Of a DNA stretch of 64,000 nucleotides, positions 31,481 to 41,824 are shown one piece after another. This DNA comes from Chitinophaga sedimenti (lineage in GTDB: Bacteria; Bacteroidota; Bacteroidia; Chitinophagales; Chitinophagaceae), in contig NZ_JAKUKA010000001.1 of NCBI RefSeq assembly GCF_023156195.1, positions 5,518,001 through 5,582,000 on the forward strand. Reading direction: 5' to 3'. The notes under the pieces were generated by a model. The model did not search any database. It was given only the letters and a program-made list of their open reading frames with translations, and was not told the origin of the DNA. Position numbers and translations under genes: made by a program. Position 1 is the stretch's first letter; every line of letters starts with the position of its first letter.

Positions 31481-31864
31481 ATGGCCCCATTACAAAACTA
31501 CGCTCCGCCTGGCGCCAGGGATCTCAGCTATAAAATGCTTGCGCATCAACTTTCGTCCGCTTTCAAAATTCCTGAAGCGATCGTTACATACGTGTTATTG
31601 GAAAAAATGTACCGTGAAAAGCCGGTAGAATGCAAACGTTTTTTTCCGCAAAGTGCATTGCATCATAGTCTGATGAAATCCAAAGGCAGTTATGAGCTGG
31701 TAATGCTGTATGACCGGTTGTTTCTGCGGTTTAATGATGGGACTACCTTATCGGCCTGTCATGCAGATATGACATGGGCAGAGTTTTTCAGGGAAATGTG
31801 TGTGGGGCGTCCGCAACAATTGTTCACGACCCTGCTGGAAGTTATGCGCAAAAGGGGCGTATAA
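31481..31864 (+). CDS. Hypothetical protein
   Basis: I do not recognise this 127-residue protein. It has no signal peptide or membrane helix. It is mixed alpha/beta, with a Lys/Arg-rich middle (KMYREKPVECKRFF) and a hydrophobic core segment YELVMLYDRLFLRFNDG. The frame is intact and uses codons like its neighbours. It is convergent with a second unknown gene, ending 5 bases from that gene's stop. Confidence 0.55.
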   Translation: MAPLQNYAPPGARDLSYKMLAHQLSSAFKIPEAIVTYVLLEKMYREKPVECKRFFPQSALHHSLMKSKGSYELVMLYDRLFLRFNDGTTLSACHADMTWAEFFREMCVGRPQQLFTTLLEVMRKRGV

Positions 31865-31869
31865 GGTTA

Positions 31870-32124
31870 TTAACTGAGTTGATCTATAATCTCCTGCCAG
31901 ATGATCCTGGCGACCTGTTCTCTTTCAACTACCCTTAACCTGTCCTGTAACGGCGCAAGATCTGCGCTCACCTCCTGTACCTGTTTGTTCGCCTCGGCAA
32001 TGCTGTAAAACTGCTCTCCCGGAGCGAGTACCTGGTAGGTGGTGGTACCTTCGTCGGCGTTAACATCTATGTAGAAGTTATACGGCCTGTGATCAATGTA
32101 CACCGTTATTATAGAAGTATCCAT
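31870..32124 (-). CDS. Hypothetical protein
   Basis: ATG 32124 gives an 84-residue acidic protein, MDTSIITVYIDHRPYNFYID.., with two beta-rich N-terminal strands and a C-terminal helix (LQDRLRVVEREQVARIIWQE). An upstream in-frame ATG at 32259 adds 45 low-quality residues and is less likely. No family is recognised. Bases 32125-32376 upstream show no gene. Confidence 0.5.
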   Translation of the reverse strand: MDTSIITVYIDHRPYNFYIDVNADEGTTTYQVLAPGEQFYSIAEANKQVQEVSADLAPLQDRLRVVEREQVARIIWQEIIDQLS

Positions 32125-32376
32125 GGTGAATGATTTTGATCTGATATTTATGTATAAAATTCCGTACCAGAAATCCCCGTACCTATTGTTTCTCCAACAA
32201 AATGCATGAGTTCCACATAAAGAGCCTGTGTTTCCCCGCAAATTTTCCATTACCGGCAAGGCAGGCAGTCGCTATTGAAATTTACACAGGCCACCATGGC
32301 TGTTTGGGGTAGAACCACCGGATACAGCGGCAAATTGGCAGCATGGCGTTTGTGTGACGGTGCTAAATATTATTTT

Positions 32377-32907
32377 ATGAAAATTCGAACACTACTGATG
32401 GTGGGCAGCTTTTATGGCGCCAGTGCTTCTCTTTTCCTGCAGCAATGATGATGACAACGGAACGCCGGCCCTGTCCACCCGTGACCGCACGTTTATGACA
32501 GCAGCCTCTCAGGGCAGCTGGGCGGAAGTGGAAATGGGGGGAAACTGGCCGATTCTATTTCTGTCAATGATTCTGTTAATGTATTTGCACAGATGATGGT
32601 GGCCGATCACAGTACCGCACAAGCGGAACTGGAGTCTATTTCCAATAACTGGGCTTTCAGTTTGCCCGACACGCCGGATTCACTTCACCTGGCGCAGCAG
32701 ATGATGTTGGCGGCACTGAGCGGATTGGCCTTTGATACGGCGTATATCAATGGGCAAATTGCCGATCACGCTAAAACAATTACCTTGTTTGAGATGGCGG
32801 TGGATAGTAGCAACTCGCCTTCCGTGAGGGCGTATGCTGTAAAATATCTTCCTAAAATCCGGATGCATTACGACCATGTTCAGCGCCTGAAATTACAGGT
32901 GCATTAA
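32377..32907 (+). CDS. DUF4142 lipoprotein (two frameshifts)
   Basis: ATG 32377 starts MKIRTLLMVGSF; after a one-base loss near 32407 the signal continues APVLLFSCSND, a lipobox (LFSC). After a second loss near 32543 the mature part reads ADSISVNDSVNVFAQMMVAD then HSTAQAELESISNNWAFSLPDTPD. This is the DUF4142 ferritin-like helical-bundle family (about 150 residues), with the paired HSTAQ and HAKTITLFEMAVDSSNS segments. The function in the periplasm is unknown. A terminator follows at 32965. Confidence 0.78.
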
Positions 32908-32964
32908 GTCCGCAGGCCGGTGTGGAACATTTCCCCCATTGGGGCGCGCCGGGCTTACAGTCAG

Positions 32965-33003
32965 CAACACGGGCCGGCGATATCGCAAGTCCGTGTTGTT
33001 TTT
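32965..33003 (+). terminator. Terminator after the DUF4142 gene
   Basis: CAACACGG (32965-32972) pairs with CCGTGTTG (32991-32998), followed by TTTTT. The loop is 18 bases and itself contains a GCGATATCGC palindrome. It lies at the convergent end of the PepSY gene. Confidence 0.7.
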
Positions 33004-34509
33004 AAAAGTATTTGATGCCGGTGGCGGTTAGTAACCAATATACGCTCAGGAAGACTATCAAAAATGAAAGTGACAATGCGAAGTACCGGTGATCCGCCGC
33101 CGTGCGGCACGGAAAGGAAGGCCGATGATGAATACCGGCAGGGCAATTACGAAGTTGATTACCACGAATACCGTTGTGAACAGCAGTGTGAAAACCGCTG
33201 GCTGTATTACAATCCCGCTGATTAATCCGTACAGAGCGCCCATGACTGCACCAAGCAGTACAAACCAGGCGGCGTACAACAATCCCCTTTTCCAGTTATA
33301 GAAAAACCAAGAAAAACCTTTGAGGTCTGCCTGCGGAGGCGGTGGTACTGCTTTACGCGGACCCTCCCCATTCCTGCGTTGTTTTTTATAGCGCGGCCAC
33401 CAGATGATAAAGCCGGTAATGAACAATACTAATGGCATAAGGCCGCCCAGCAGAGCCAACACCTGGGTGGGGCGGCCACCGAAAGCGCCGTAATGGATGG
33501 GCGTCAGCCAGCTGAGGTAGGCGTTGCCCACATCGGGGAAGTCCTGCCGGCTGTTAGTAAGTATCTTGCCGCTGTATTGATCGATCATGATCATTTCGCG
33601 GTTGCCACCGACCGGCAGACGTTTGCCGATGAGGTCCACGCGATAATTGCCGGTGGTGTCTGAATCTTTCGGCAGGGCAATGCCGGCGGCGCGACTGCCG
33701 GGCAGTGCTGTTTCCGCAATGCGCACAATTTCCGCCGGAGCCATTCGTGTGGCGCCCTCTTGATAAGTGCTTTTCACGCCGAGCAATTTGGCCACGCCCT
33801 GTGGGGGCTTACCGCTCAATATAAAAAGCAGGGGAATGACTAAGATAGAAAACGTGATGCACACGCCGGTGAGCGAAAGTATGCTGACTACGGGAGCTGT
33901 GTAAAAGCCAAGTACATTGTGCCAGTCGTAGTTTTGTCTTTTAAAACCCGACTTAAACTTTACGGTCAGTACAGCTTTCAGCTGCTTCCATTTCCATTTG
34001 TCGGGAACCCAGAGGCGGAGACCGCTGATCGTGAGAATTAACAGGCAAAGTGTGGCCAGTCCCACAATGTAACGTCCGGCGACAGGAATCAGGAGTTCCC
34101 GGTGCAGGTCGGTAACAATGTGGATAAAGCTGCTTTCGTAAATGCGTTTGCCCGACAAATCGCCGGTGTATGGGTTGATGAAAAACTGTTCTTCCGTTTT
34201 GAAGTTGTAAGCGCTGTAGGCGTCGTTGGGGCCATTTTCCAAGTTTTGTACATAATCGATGTGCGCTTCCGGGTGCTTTTGAAGAAAAAGCGGGATAACG
34301 TCACCCAGCGGGATTTTTTGTTGCTGCGCCGTCACCTCAAACAGTTCGCGGTTCAGGGCCCGGTCTATTTCATCATCAAAAACAAGAATGCTGCCGGTAA
34401 CTCCCGTAAATGCTACAATGGCGCCGGCGATAATACCCAGGTACAAGTGCCATTTGCCAAACCATCTTTGTTGATGTCTGGCCCATTTAAGACGTTTTTT
34501 CTGTTTCAT
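33002..34509 (-). CDS. PepSY-domain membrane protein (C-terminal frameshift)
   Basis: ATG 34509 begins MKQKKRLKWARHQQRWFGKW, with the WHLYLGIIAGAIVAFTGVTG helix that marks PepSY_TM (PiuB-like) proteins. The periplasmic PepSY domain follows (HPEAHIDYVQN, then FFINPYTGDLSGKRIYESSF), then HRELLIPVAGRYIVG, a second helix pair and another PepSY-like segment, and a late helix set with WWPRYKK. A one-base loss near 33095 hides the last helix (LSFLIVFLSVYWLL) ending at 33002. About 500 residues. Such proteins often work with TonB-dependent siderophore receptors in iron reduction or uptake; no receptor adjoins here. Confidence 0.82.
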
Positions 34510-34672
34510 TAAGTTGATCTTTTCGCGGAAGTTTGGGTAGGCGGGTACACTCCCGTTAAGCAAAGCGCAAAACGGGAATGTCCCTCGCTTAAAAAGCTGC
34601 AGCGAAATTAAACCGCTGCTGCTTCCGCAAAAAGACGGATCGGGAAAATCTCTTGCTTAAAAAGGAAAACGG

Positions 34673-35449
34673 CTATTCGTATAATGTTTGTTCGGCGGTG
34701 AAATATGTTTTGCGGCCGCCCTTTGTTTGTTGCTGAATCGGCGCGCCGCCGGGACTTTCCTTCGTATGATGCTGGTGAATTTTCAGAAAATCGCGCACCT
34801 CGCCGCTGATGATATCCGGTTTGTGTTTGCGAATTTGTCTGATGGCTTCGTTGAGCACATGACGAATGGCTTTCAGCAGGGCTTTCACTGGGCCTCGGGG
34901 ATGGCTTTGGCCACCGAGAAAGGCGAAATACCTGCCTCCCACAGAATTTCATCCGCATATGCATTACCGATGCCGCGTACCACGTGCTGGTCTAGCAGCA
35001 GGTTTTTCACGGCTGCCCGTGATTTGCCTAGTGTTTGCGCCAGGTAGGCTTGTGTGAACTCCTCTGACAAGGCGTCCGGGGCTTCGCCCGGGGTGGGTTC
35101 AGCGTGGGATTGGCGATGCCCCGGTAGTCTGTAAGAGAGAGCCTACTTCCATCTTCAAAAGAAAGCGAGAAAATAGTGTGTTTCTCCTCGGCGGCATCAT
35201 CTGTAAAAACCAATTTGCCGTGCAGCATGAGGTGAATGCCCAGTAACTGCTCCTCGTCGAAGGCCAGTCGCAGCTCTTTGCCTTCGCGGTACACCTTTTT
35301 AATTGGCGGCCACGCAGGGCTTTAAGGAAGGCGGCGGCGGAGGTTTTTGTATTGGCGCCACTTTTAAGGTATGTATCAGAAACGGTTTTGCCGTGCAATA
35401 TTTTCTGAAGGTTGTGACTGAATACTTCGAGATCGGGTAATTCCGGCAT
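34673..35449 (-). CDS. Fpg/Nei-family DNA glycosylase (about three frameshifts)
   Basis: ATG 35449 opens MPELPDLEVFSHNLQ; P2 and E3 are the catalytic residues of this base-excision repair family, which removes oxidised bases and nicks the site. Joined pieces give LGIHLMLHGKLVF, LTDYRGIANPTLNP, the helix-two-turn-helix region LLLDQHVVRGIGNAYADEILWEA, and a C-terminal GGRKTYFTAEQTLYE with no zinc-finger cysteines. Length about 258 residues. Breaks are near 35300, 35090 and 34890. The missing zinc finger is common in the Bacteroidota branch and may use a zincless finger. No close neighbour on the same strand. Confidence 0.83.
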
Positions 35450-35716
35450 GATCGGCGTGATTTTTTTCTTACGTGGTGAATATTAGTATTCATTGGCACA
35501 TATTCCATGCCACAGGTAACATAGCGCTCACAATGATCGTGTGGCAAATGGGGGCTTGTCCTGGTTTTGAATCCGATAAGTAAATAAATTTTCGCTAAAA
35601 AATATTAGGATGCGTTAACACCGGTCCCACTGCTTAGTTCAGGCAGGTGTTCGAAAGGGGCCGGCTTTTTATCCTGCGCGTATTTAGTTAACTTCATCCT
35701 ATCTTGTGCCGGTTTT

Positions 35717-37081
35717 ATGAGCGAAAAAATTCTGATCGTCGAGGATAATTTTATTGAGGCTAACAACCTGCAATTGCTGCTTGAGCGCGCCGGGTACGTG
35801 GTGAGTGGAATCGCTGCGAGCGTGGACAAAGCACTCACGATCATATCACGGGAAATGCCGGATTTTGTGCTGCTGGATATCTTTCTCCGTGGCGAAGCCA
35901 CCGGCATCGATCTGGCCAGGGAGTTGCGCAAACGGCAAATTGCTTTCATTTACCTTTCCGCCAATTCCGATAAAACTACGCTGGAAGCCGCGAAGGCTAC
36001 CGTTCCGTATGGTTTCCTGGTAAAACCTTTCCGGGAGAAAGATGTGCTTGTAAGCCTGGAAATTGCCCGTTACCTGCATCTGCATAATTCGGACGCCCTC
36101 ACGCGCCGGCAGTCGCCACAACCGGCTTCGCCCGCTACGCCTGATCAGTCGCACGGCATTGTGGGCAATAGTCCGCAGTTGCAGGAAGTGTTACGCCAGC
36201 TGCAAATTGTGGCGCCGGTAGATACAGCTGTGCTCCTCACCGGCGAAAGTGGCACGGGAAAGGAAGTGATGGCGCGTTACCTGCATGCTATTTCGCCCCG
36301 TCGCCGTAAGCCGATGGTAATGGTGAATTGTGCCGCATTGCCGGCTACACTCATCGAATCTATTTTATTCGGTTATGAAAAGGGCGCCTTCACCGGCGCG
36401 CGTGAAAAGAGCATCGGCAAATTTGAGCAGGCCGACGGCGGTACTATTTTTCTCGATGAGATCTCTGAAATACCGCTGGAGCTGCAATCCAAGCTGCTGC
36501 GGGTGTTGCAGGAAAAAGAGGTGGACCGCATCGGATCAGCTTCTCCCAAAAAAGTAGATGTTCGCATCATAGCCGCCTCTAACCGCAACCTCGAAAAGGA
36601 GGTGGCCGAAGGTCGTTTCCGGATGGATTTATATTATCGTATTCACGTGTTTCCCGTTAACCTGCCGCCGTTGCGTGAAAGAAGGGACGATATTGCTTTG
36701 CTGGCGGAATATTTTGTGGCGTTGTACGGCGCCCGCACCGGCAGGCAGGGTGTTACGTTGAGTAAACAGGCATTGGATGAGCTCAGGGCGCATCACTGGC
36801 CGGGCAACATCCGCGAACTGGAACATACGCTGGAACGGGCGGTGTTGTTAAGCGAAAATCAAATCATTCAAAAAATACCTTTGCCGGTAAGTCTTTCCGA
36901 AGCTTTTTCGGGCGGACTTAAAACCTTCGAGGAAAACGAAAGGCAGCATATTATCACAGTATTACGCCAATGCAACGGCAAGATTTACGGTCCGGGCGGT
37001 GCCGCTGAAATACTGGACATGAACGTATCCACCCTCAACTCCCGCATCAAAAAACTGGGCATCGATAAAGAAGCTCTTTAA
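35717..37081 (+). CDS. Sigma-54-dependent response regulator, NtrC family
   Basis: The 454-residue frame is intact. Residues 1-120 are a receiver domain: acidic ED at 9-10, phospho-acceptor D54 (FVLLDIFLRG), K103 (LVKPFRE). Residues ~147-380 are the AAA+ domain: Walker A GESGTGKE (176-183), the sigma-54-contacting GAFTGA (223-228), Walker B GGTIFLDEISE, and PLRERRDDIALL. Residues ~395-454 are a Fis-type HTH (EILDMNVSTLNSRIKKLGI). It activates RpoN promoters when phosphorylated. No cognate histidine kinase is in the window on this strand. Its last bases overlap the end of the convergent Crp-family gene. Confidence 0.93.
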   Translation: MSEKILIVEDNFIEANNLQLLLERAGYVVSGIAASVDKALTIISREMPDFVLLDIFLRGEATGIDLARELRKRQIAFIYLSANSDKTTLEAAKATVPYGFLVKPFREKDVLVSLEIARYLHLHNSDALTRRQSPQPASPATPDQSHGIVGNSPQLQEVLRQLQIVAPVDTAVLLTGESGTGKEVMARYLHAISPRRRKPMVMVNCAALPATLIESILFGYEKGAFTGAREKSIGKFEQADGGTIFLDEISEIPLELQSKLLRVLQEKEVDRIGSASPKKVDVRIIAASNRNLEKEVAEGRFRMDLYYRIHVFPVNLPPLRERRDDIALLAEYFVALYGARTGRQGVTLSKQALDELRAHHWPGNIRELEHTLERAVLLSENQIIQKIPLPVSLSEAFSGGLKTFEENERQHIITVLRQCNGKIYGPGGAAEILDMNVSTLNSRIKKLGIDKEAL

Positions 37082-37649
37082 ATCTGCAGCCTGCTTAATG
37101 TTTCGCGCGATACGCCAATGTAAGCGGCGATCAGCGACTTGGGGACGCGCTGAAACAGCGAGGGGTATTGCTCTAACAGCTGCCTGTACCGCGATTGCGC
37201 ATCGTTGGTCATTAACGCCATCACACGCCGCTGCATGTGCAAAAATCCTGAAGTAACTTTCAGTCGCGAGAAATGTTCGAATTTATGCAGTTCGGCGCTG
37301 AGCTTATTACGGTCTTCCAGGGTAAAATAAAGTAACTCCACATCTTCCAGGCATTGTATGGTGTATACAGCCCGCGTGCCGGTATTGTACGCCTGGTAAT
37401 CCGATACCCACCAGTCTTCCATCGAAAATTGCAGAATGTGCTCTTTACCCAGGTCGTCTGTCAGGAAGGTTTTGAGCAGCCCTTTCACCACAAAATATTC
37501 ATGCTGGACCATATCGCCGGGTTGCACGATGATCGCGTGTTTCTTGAATTTTTTGGTTGGAAATGCGAAGCGATATAGTCGAATTCCTTGTCGGAAAATT
37601 CGACCAGCGCGTTCAGGTGTTCCCGGAGGGCGGTAAACAGGTGCTCCAT
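37078..37649 (-). CDS. Crp/Fnr-family transcriptional regulator (one frameshift)
   Basis: ATG 37649 begins MEHLFTALREHLNALVEFSD. A lost A in a run near 37550 shifts the frame; the next frame runs IIVQPGDMVQHEYFVVKGLL (cNMP-binding fold) to the C-terminal HTH PKSLIAAYIGVSRETLSRLQ. Joined length is about 190 residues. The Glu/Arg pair that binds cAMP in E. coli CRP is not obvious, so the ligand is unknown. A TGTGA-N6-TCACA box lies 22 bases before the start, between this gene and the divergent PfpI-type gene, suggesting autoregulation and control of that gene. Confidence 0.85.
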
Positions 37650-37670
37650 GTTGCTAAAATAAAGCTATTC

Positions 37671-37686
37671 TGTGATGTACGTCACA
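37671..37686. promoter_or_regulatory. CRP-like operator TGTGA-N6-TCACA
   Basis: TGTGA at 37671 and TCACA at 37682 flank six bases (TGTACG): the same layout as the E. coli CRP box. It lies in the 105-base gap between the divergent Crp-family gene and the PfpI-type gene. A second inverted repeat, TACGTCC/GGACGTCC around 37701-37720, adjoins it. Confidence 0.6.
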
Positions 37687-37707
37687 TCAAAACAGTGAGG
37701 TACGTCC

Positions 37708-37738
37708 TTTATGGACGTCCGGAACCGCTGTAGCTTTG
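37708..37738 (+). promoter_or_regulatory. Promoter of the PfpI-type gene
   Basis: TTTA at 37708-37711, 19 bases, then TAGCTTTG at 37731-37738 (matches TAnnTTTG). It ends 16 bases before ATG 37755, downstream of the CRP-like box. Confidence 0.5.
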
Positions 37739-37754
37739 TATAAATTTTTTAGAT

Positions 37755-38497
37755 ATGACATTTTTAATTGCACTGTTGGGCCTTGTGCTGCCCAACACAC
37801 CTGAAACTGCAGCCCCTAAAAAAGTATTATTCGTGGTGACATCCTTCAGTGAAGTAAAAGGTGTTGGTAAAACCGGTCTTTGGCTGGAAGAATTTACCAC
37901 GCCGTATTATGAACTGACTGCCAGAGGAATAGCGGTGACCATCGCTTCGCCACGCGGCGGGAAAACGCCTGTGGACCCGAAGAGCACTGCCGAAAACATG
38001 CAGACCGCTTCTGTTAAAAAATATTTAACCGATCCGGCTGCACAGCAAAAGCTGAACAGCGCACTGCCTTTGTCGACGGTGAACGCAGGCGACTACGACG
38101 CCGTGTTTTATCCCGGTGGCCACGGCCCGATGTGGGATTTGGTAGATGATAAGCATTCCATTGCGCTGATCAGTCGTTTTTATGAGCAGGGCAAACCTGT
38201 ATCGCTGGTGTGTCATGCTCCGGCGGTGTTGAAGAACGTGAAAACAAAAGATGGCGCCTGGTTCGTACACGGCAAAACTGTATCCGGTTTTACCAATACA
38301 GAAGAAGTGGCCGGCGGTGCGTTGGATATGACACCTTTTTCGCTGGAAGATATGTTGAAAGAACATGGCGCAAAGTATGAACGCGGGGCCGATTGAGCGC
38401 GTTCGCGGTGCAGGATGGCTTGTTGATTACTGGTCAGAACCCTTCGTCGGCGGGACTTGTAGCAGAAAAGTTGCTTTCTGCGCTGGGTGTGAAGTAA
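37755..38497 (+). CDS. DJ-1/PfpI-family type 1 glutamine amidotransferase-like protein (one frameshift)
   Basis: A signal-like N-terminus (MTFLIALLGLVLPNTPETAA) precedes the DJ-1/PfpI fold. The family sites are E46 in GLWLEEF, the nucleophile C153 in SLVCHAPAVL, and GGHGPMWDL. Members include glyoxalase III and class I glutamine amidotransferase-like chaperones. After GAKYERGAD the frame breaks near 38394; one restored base gives WSAFAVQDGLLITGQNPSSA and an end at 38497, about 246 residues, typical. It is divergent from the Crp-family regulator and probably under it. Confidence 0.85.
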
Positions 38498-38667
38498 AGG
38501 ATGTTTAAACGGTGAGCGGTGTTCCCCGTTTTTGTAAAGATTCCGTGCGAACCGAATGTCCTGTTCAGGCAGCGAATGGATTGAATTTGTGAAGCGTTAT
38601 ACGGCCGTTGATAAAAGATGAGGTGGAGGAAATGAAAACGATGAATATTTCGAGCTGCTGGCGATTA

Positions 38668-38702
38668 CTTAAAAAGAAAAAGGGCTGCTCAGTGAGCAAC
38701 CC
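38668..38702 (-). terminator. Minus-strand terminator after segment A
   Basis: On the minus strand GGGTTGCTCA pairs with TGAGCAGCCC (one G-U) around a tiny loop, then TTTTTCTTTTT follows. Confidence 0.7.
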
Positions 38703-38776
38703 TTTGTACCGCGTACGGTACCAAAACCGAACTCTTTTCTGCACGATTTGAAGAAGTTAGCCTCACTTTTAGTCGC
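38702..38776 (-). pseudogene. Homologous segment A, possible C-terminal coding remnant
   Basis: Read on the minus strand, 25 codons give ATKSEANFFKSCRKEF and GFGTVRGTK. The segment at 41826-41900 gives ATKILANFFRSCKKWF and EDGTLWGTR. The two agree at 15 of 25 residues, and DNA differences are mostly third-position (AAC/AAT, TTC/TTT twice, TCG/TCA). A stop precedes segment A and none of the frames has a start, so it is a remnant or an indel-damaged gene. A terminator follows in both copies. The family is not recognised. Confidence 0.45.
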
Positions 38777-39064
38777 TTAGATATTTATATTATATTTAAT
38801 TAGTGTAGGGCATGAGAAGCTCTCTATAAGGGCCCGCTTTCCTGTACGGTCGTCGGATCATGGGCGGCGACGGCTTTTACCCTGTAACTACTGCAACACT
38901 AGCACACTGTAACTGCCATCTGATATTCGTCGCTGACTTTGCTTCTCGGTATTTCCTGCTTTTTCTGTTCTCCTTCAGGTTTCTGATCAGGTTACTGCCA
39001 GCCCCACTGCTTATTTAAGTAAAAAATGTTATTAACGTAACACACGCCCCTTATACTTTAATCT

Positions 39065-41081
39065 ATGAATCGCTGGATAAAGATCTTATTCATAGTCATT
39101 ATAGCCGTACTATTGACATGGCTCTATGTCAGTCCGGGTGCGTATCAGCAACGGATTCGGGAGATTAATTTATTGCTTTCACAAAAACGCTTTCCAGCAT
39201 TATCAATGTCGCAGCAACGGGATTTCGACAGTATCATTAATACAATAGCGACGGTGTCCGGGTTAAAGCAAAAGGTTTTTATCAACCAGCCTTTCGATGT
39301 GGCGGATGCTGCAGACAACGGACTTCATTTTTTTATCACAGATCATCAGACATCGTCTTTCACCAACTGCCAGCAGGGAAATGCTGTATATGATGCAGCC
39401 ATCAAAGCGGTATTCATCGATATATCGCTACTCCGGTCTTCCGACTGGATGAGTTATGCTCCGCAAGTAGGATTCGAGATACTGGAAGAAGATATGCCTT
39501 TTTGAAGGTATACCTGGCTTATGTCTTGCTGCATGAACTCGGACATCATGAGTTGGGACACGGATCGGCCGGTAATCTCAGTTATGAAAACAAAGGGGAT
39601 AGGGAGTTCCGACAGAAAGAAAAGGATGCAGACAGATATGCCTTTACTATTTTCGGAAAGTTGTTGCAGGCTAATCCAATGGTACGTAAAAAGGCAGACA
39701 GTATTATAGAGATAACACTCGATAATGCGACCCAGAAGGAAGATGCCGCTATTGCTATTCTTTATATGGCCGAAACAATTCTACTCTGCATGCAATTTGG
39801 CTTGTCACCTTATTCCCAATATTATTCAGATGATGCACACCCAACCTATTTGGATCGGATAAACGGAGTAGCAGAGGAGATCGCCGCTCTTCCTGATATT
39901 CGTCCCGATATTGTCGCTAAAGCCAGGCGCTTGCAAAAAACAATCGCAGTTACTCAGTCCCTCATTGGTCGGTATGATATAGCTGAGATTACGCTCAACG
40001 ACGGTATTCTGGATGCAGCGTTTTATCCTGAAGGCGTTCGTTTTATTTCTACAAAATTTAACGGCTATACGCAAATTCCTTTTGCTAAAGTACGACAATA
40101 TGCTGGTTCTGGGTTATGGCATTACAACGAGCAACCAGCAGACCTAATTCCGTTTAAAGCCTCCTTGGACTCAAGCGCAGATATTATTCTGTTTTCCCTG
40201 AAAAATGCCGGTACATATTGCCTGGAAAAGGGAACCGACCGTTTATACGCCGTTGAGAAGAATGCTTTCAGAATGCTACCGGCCGATACTTTTGACCACG
40301 CATTTGAAACGCCGGGCACTGTTGTGTATGGTCCTATGCCCTCACCCAATGTGTATGTTCTTGCTGGTGGAGAACTAAAAAGCGTTTCAGCAAAGGGGGA
40401 GCCACCAAAACACAAAAGCAGCTTGAAGAGTCAATTGCTGATAAATTCCACTTGTCTTCAGTGGAGCTGGACAATCTTCATCCGCTGCCCAACGGTAATT
40501 TTTTGGGTATGGGCTTTAGAGCTAAGCAGGATACGATAGAAAGGCTTGGCGTGGTGATACTGGACGGGGAAAATCTTGCAGTTAAAAAGTCCGTATTATT
40601 CAATCTGCCGGACAGTTTCTTTGCTGCAAATACTTATGATAATCACTTTAATGGAGGAGAAAATCTGCTGCTATTTTCCCAAAACGCAGCATTAGATGTT
40701 TATATCACTACAGTCGAAAAACGGGCGACGTCAATACCTCCGGCTGCTGTGGAAGATCGATCAACTGGGAAATCCCCGTTTTTTGAAACGAATAGAGTTT
40801 CTAACTAAAGACATCGGGCGAGAAAAGTGGAACAGATCAACCTCCCCTACATGTATAAGCAGAGAGTGTCTTCTATTGGAGACGATATGTTTATCGCAAA
40901 TTGGAATAGTGATCTATGTTACCTGCTTGATTTGCGAACTGAATCTGTGAGCCCGGCATTTTATCCCGGTGACGAAGAGCAAAAATTCAAAGGAGGCATT
41001 GGCGGCAAGGCGCTATATTTTATACTGGGAACAAAAAGATGTTTTCTAATAGATTATAATAAAACTAAACAACATGAATAA
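39065..41081 (+). CDS. Membrane-anchored zincin metalloprotease with beta-propeller-like C-terminus (about four frameshifts)
   Basis: ATG 39065 begins with one N-terminal membrane helix (MNRWIKILFIVIIAVLLTWL), then a periplasmic domain. The next frame (from 39502) holds HELGHHELGH, the HExxH zinc site, followed by KGDREFRQKEKDADRYAFTI (a third ligand such as E or D). The C-terminal ~330 residues, read across breaks at about 39505, 40440, 40720 and 40820, have repeated strands like HPLPNGNFLGMGFRAKQDTI, suggesting a propeller. Rejoined it has about 670 residues. I do not recognise the family. The stop overlaps the next gene by 8 bases (ATGAATAA), so the two are coupled. Confidence 0.65.
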
Positions 41082-41535
41082 GAAGATTTTTGTTTTTCCG
41101 GTGGCCCTGATCGTTGGATTTTTGATCTGGTCGCTAATGATCAACACCCATCAGCGTACATTTGGTGCCCAATCGGTACCATTTCAAAAAAACGTGCTTT
41201 TTGCAGTATATGGGTTCACTGTGACACTAATTGGTGTATTTCTGGGTTCCGCTTATAGGGCGTTACAAGCACTTCGTGAGAAAGGGACAAAGAGAATTCC
41301 AAACCTTGGAAAATTTTTTACTGGGCTGCTTTCTTCAGTTGATTTATGGATAGGCATTGTCAGTGCACCAATAGTATTTGCTCTTATATGGCAATCTCTG
41401 GCTACAGTGAGTATTGCCGGGCTTACCGTTGTTGCTCTTCAGAACGGATTTTGCTGCACGCTTATAGTGGGTAATCTGGTCAGCGGACAGGCTGCAGGCG
41501 TAAGTCAGCCTGTTAAAAAGGAAGAGATAGGCTAA
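41074..41535 (+). CDS. Small multi-helix membrane protein
   Basis: The 153-residue protein has four hydrophobic helices (residues ~5-22, 40-62, 90-110, 120-140) and ends in a short polar tail. ATG 41074 lies inside the end of the zincin gene in a different frame, so translation is coupled. No family is recognised. It could anchor, regulate or be the target of the zincin. Confidence 0.6.
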   Translation: MNKKIFVFPVALIVGFLIWSLMINTHQRTFGAQSVPFQKNVLFAVYGFTVTLIGVFLGSAYRALQALREKGTKRIPNLGKFFTGLLSSVDLWIGIVSAPIVFALIWQSLATVSIAGLTVVALQNGFCCTLIVGNLVSGQAAGVSQPVKKEEIG

Positions 41536-41792
41536 ATAGTTATCTTATGAATTCCTGTTCTGCCGAAAATGGGCAGGTCTAAATAATGAAAATAAGTTAA
41601 TCTGGAGTTATAAATAACGTTAAGCTCAGATGTCTGAAATCGCGGCTCTACGGAGAAAACAAGCCCAATCTAATGAGCCTAATCATTTAAGGGTGCAGTG
41701 GCCAGATGTGCTCCATTCCCGTACGGTCACCTACGGTATTTCGAACGTAGAAGAGTAATACCCCATCAGCCAATATTAATCTGTTTTATATC

Positions 41793-41824
41793 AAAAAAAT
41801 AGGAACAGACTTTCATCTGTTCCT
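41793..41824 (-). terminator. Minus-strand terminator after segment B
   Basis: On the minus strand AGGAACAGA pairs with TCTGTTCCT around TGAAAG, then ATTTTTTTG follows. Confidence 0.75.

Larger units (their letters stand above)
38498..39064. other. 567-base gap with a minus-strand terminator and homologous segment A
   Basis: No intact gene is seen. The gap holds a minus-strand hairpin terminator (38668-38702) and the coding-like segment at 38702-38776, which has a partner at 41826-41900. Bases 38777-39064 are otherwise unassigned; they contain CG-rich short repeats but no tRNA or rRNA. Confidence 0.6.

Noticed and set aside
35717..37081. NtrC-type regulator as partner of the kinase at 23067
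   Set aside because: LytS-type kinases pair with LytTR regulators; distance and type argue against it.
38702..38776. A tRNA on the minus strand, because of a GTACCG..CGGTAC hairpin and terminator-like sequence
   Set aside because: No acceptor stem, D-loop or T-loop consensus. The differences from the partner at 41826 look codon-based.
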